Origin: an uncultured Porphyromonadaceae bacterium
Lineage (GTDB): Bacteria; Bacteroidota; Bacteroidia; Bacteroidales; Muribaculaceae
DNA: 16,364 nucleotides
NCBI GenBank assembly: GCA_900541865.1
Contig: UQLO01000045.1
Coordinates: 1 to 16,364 of the forward strand
Direction of reading: 5' to 3'
Each line of letters begins with the position of its first letter. The first letter of the stretch is position 1. Positions 15,725 to 16,364 of the stretch are shown in pieces. The notes below the pieces were generated by a model. The model ran no database searches and was not told the origin of the DNA. It saw nothing but the letters and a program-made list of their open reading frames with translations. A program made the position numbers and the translations under genes.

Positions 15725-16287
15725 GCGCACATAACAAACCTATTTTGGCAGATGGATTTAATCTCGATTTTGAGCCTTTGCAAAACTCGAAATGGTGCAT
15801 CGAAACAATTCGCACATTCCAAGTGTGGTAACCCGATGCAAATTACCTTTATGTACCGGGATGAAAAAAACGTCGTCTTTTTCGAGAGATTGTTGAATAT
15901 TATGGCAGGTCGCTCCAGAATTTAAAATTGCCGGAGCGCCTCCAAGGAATACATTAATTATTAAATCTCACGGCACCCACCCGGTCTTTCTTCAATACCA
16001 TTGCACATTCTCCCCGGGCCAGATGAAATAATTCCACTAAAGATACTATCGCTGATAGAAATAATATAAACGCTTCAAACTGCTCATACTAAATATAAAT
16101 GCTTCGACCTCCAACTCGTCCTGTTGCACAAAAAATCTCAACCCATCCCCGATCTTAAATGTTTGATAATCGCAGTTATGTTAAATAAGGGATTATATTC
16201 AATTAAATTAATGATCCTACATGCCAGCTCCATCACTATCCGTGTACTCACCCTCTATCGATCTTCCGGCAAAGAATGTTCTAAAAG

Positions 16288-16319
16288 AATGTTCTAAAAA
16301 TCAGCTCAGTCCATAGGTT
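16288..16319. repeat. 32-bp direct repeat, copy 2, with a tandem dyad
   Basis: This is the second copy of the repeat at 15693-15724, offset by 595 bp. Its left end is a partial tandem duplication: AGAATGTTCT occurs at 16273-16282 and 16286-16295. Each decamer is an AGAA-N2-TTCT dyad, with a 13-bp period. Confidence 0.75.
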
Positions 16320-16364
16320 CAGCCCATAAATGATAGAATTCTAATAGCGATGACACCATCCCCC

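Larger units (their letters stand above)
15000..16364. other. AT-rich intergenic stretch without a convincing gene
   Basis: Base composition changes from GC-rich coding DNA to clearly AT-rich sequence. Stops are frequent in all frames and no frame shows a recognisable domain. It holds the TTTGCA cluster, a 32-bp direct repeat pair and several hairpins: CGCTCC/GGAGCG at 15911-15938, a nested one at 15796-15840, and CTATC/GATAG at 16046-16058. A 14-bp direct repeat (13 of 14 identical) lies at 16063-16076 and 16092-16105. It may be a regulatory region, a decayed insertion or the edge of an accessory island. Confidence 0.6.

Noticed and set aside
15911..15938. Hairpin CGCTCC/GGAGCG as a terminator
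   Set aside because: No T-run follows on either strand and no gene precedes it, so only an inverted repeat is claimed.
15693..16319. Repeat pair as the ends of an insertion sequence
   Set aside because: The copies are direct rather than inverted, and no transposase frame lies between them.

Overview
The window looks like chromosomal DNA of a Bacteroidota bacterium, most likely order Bacteroidales and possibly a GC-rich Muribaculaceae-like gut lineage; the family is a guess. The evidence is a complete type IX secretion (T9SS) core operon, an EF-G paralog of the Bacteroides EF-G2 kind, several promoters with the Bacteroidota -7 element TAnnTTTG, and starts without Shine-Dalgarno sequences. No rRNA, tRNA, CRISPR array or recognisable insertion sequence was found.

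Left part (1-4971). Three leftward genes form one unit: an ECF-type sigma factor, a FtsX/LolE-like permease whose TTG start overlaps the sigma stop codon, and a 57-residue membrane protein. A well-formed promoter (TTTG-N20-TAATTTTG) precedes the sigma gene. Upstream of it, also leftward, is lon, the ATP-dependent protease. Lon is divergent from a gene for an EF-G-like protein, and a dyad that could be an operator lies in the 179-bp space between them.

Middle (4972-14177). The rightward EF-G-like gene has a degenerate GTPase centre: the catalytic His position of the G3 motif is Ala. It converges on a six-gene leftward T9SS operon, read from right to left as porT, porP/sprF, gldK, gldL, gldM, gldN. 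These encode outer-membrane barrel proteins, the GldK lipoprotein and GldN (periplasmic ring), and the GldL/GldM proton-driven inner-membrane motor. Two back-to-back terminators separate the operon from the EF-G-like gene.

Right part (14178-16364). A leftward XRE-type regulator gene lies upstream of porT. Beyond it is about 1.4 kb of AT-rich DNA with no convincing gene. It holds a dense cluster of TTTGCA/TGCAAA words, including two identical TTTGCATTTGCAA blocks, a 32-bp direct repeat pair 595 bp apart, and several inverted repeats. This is the least explained part of the window.
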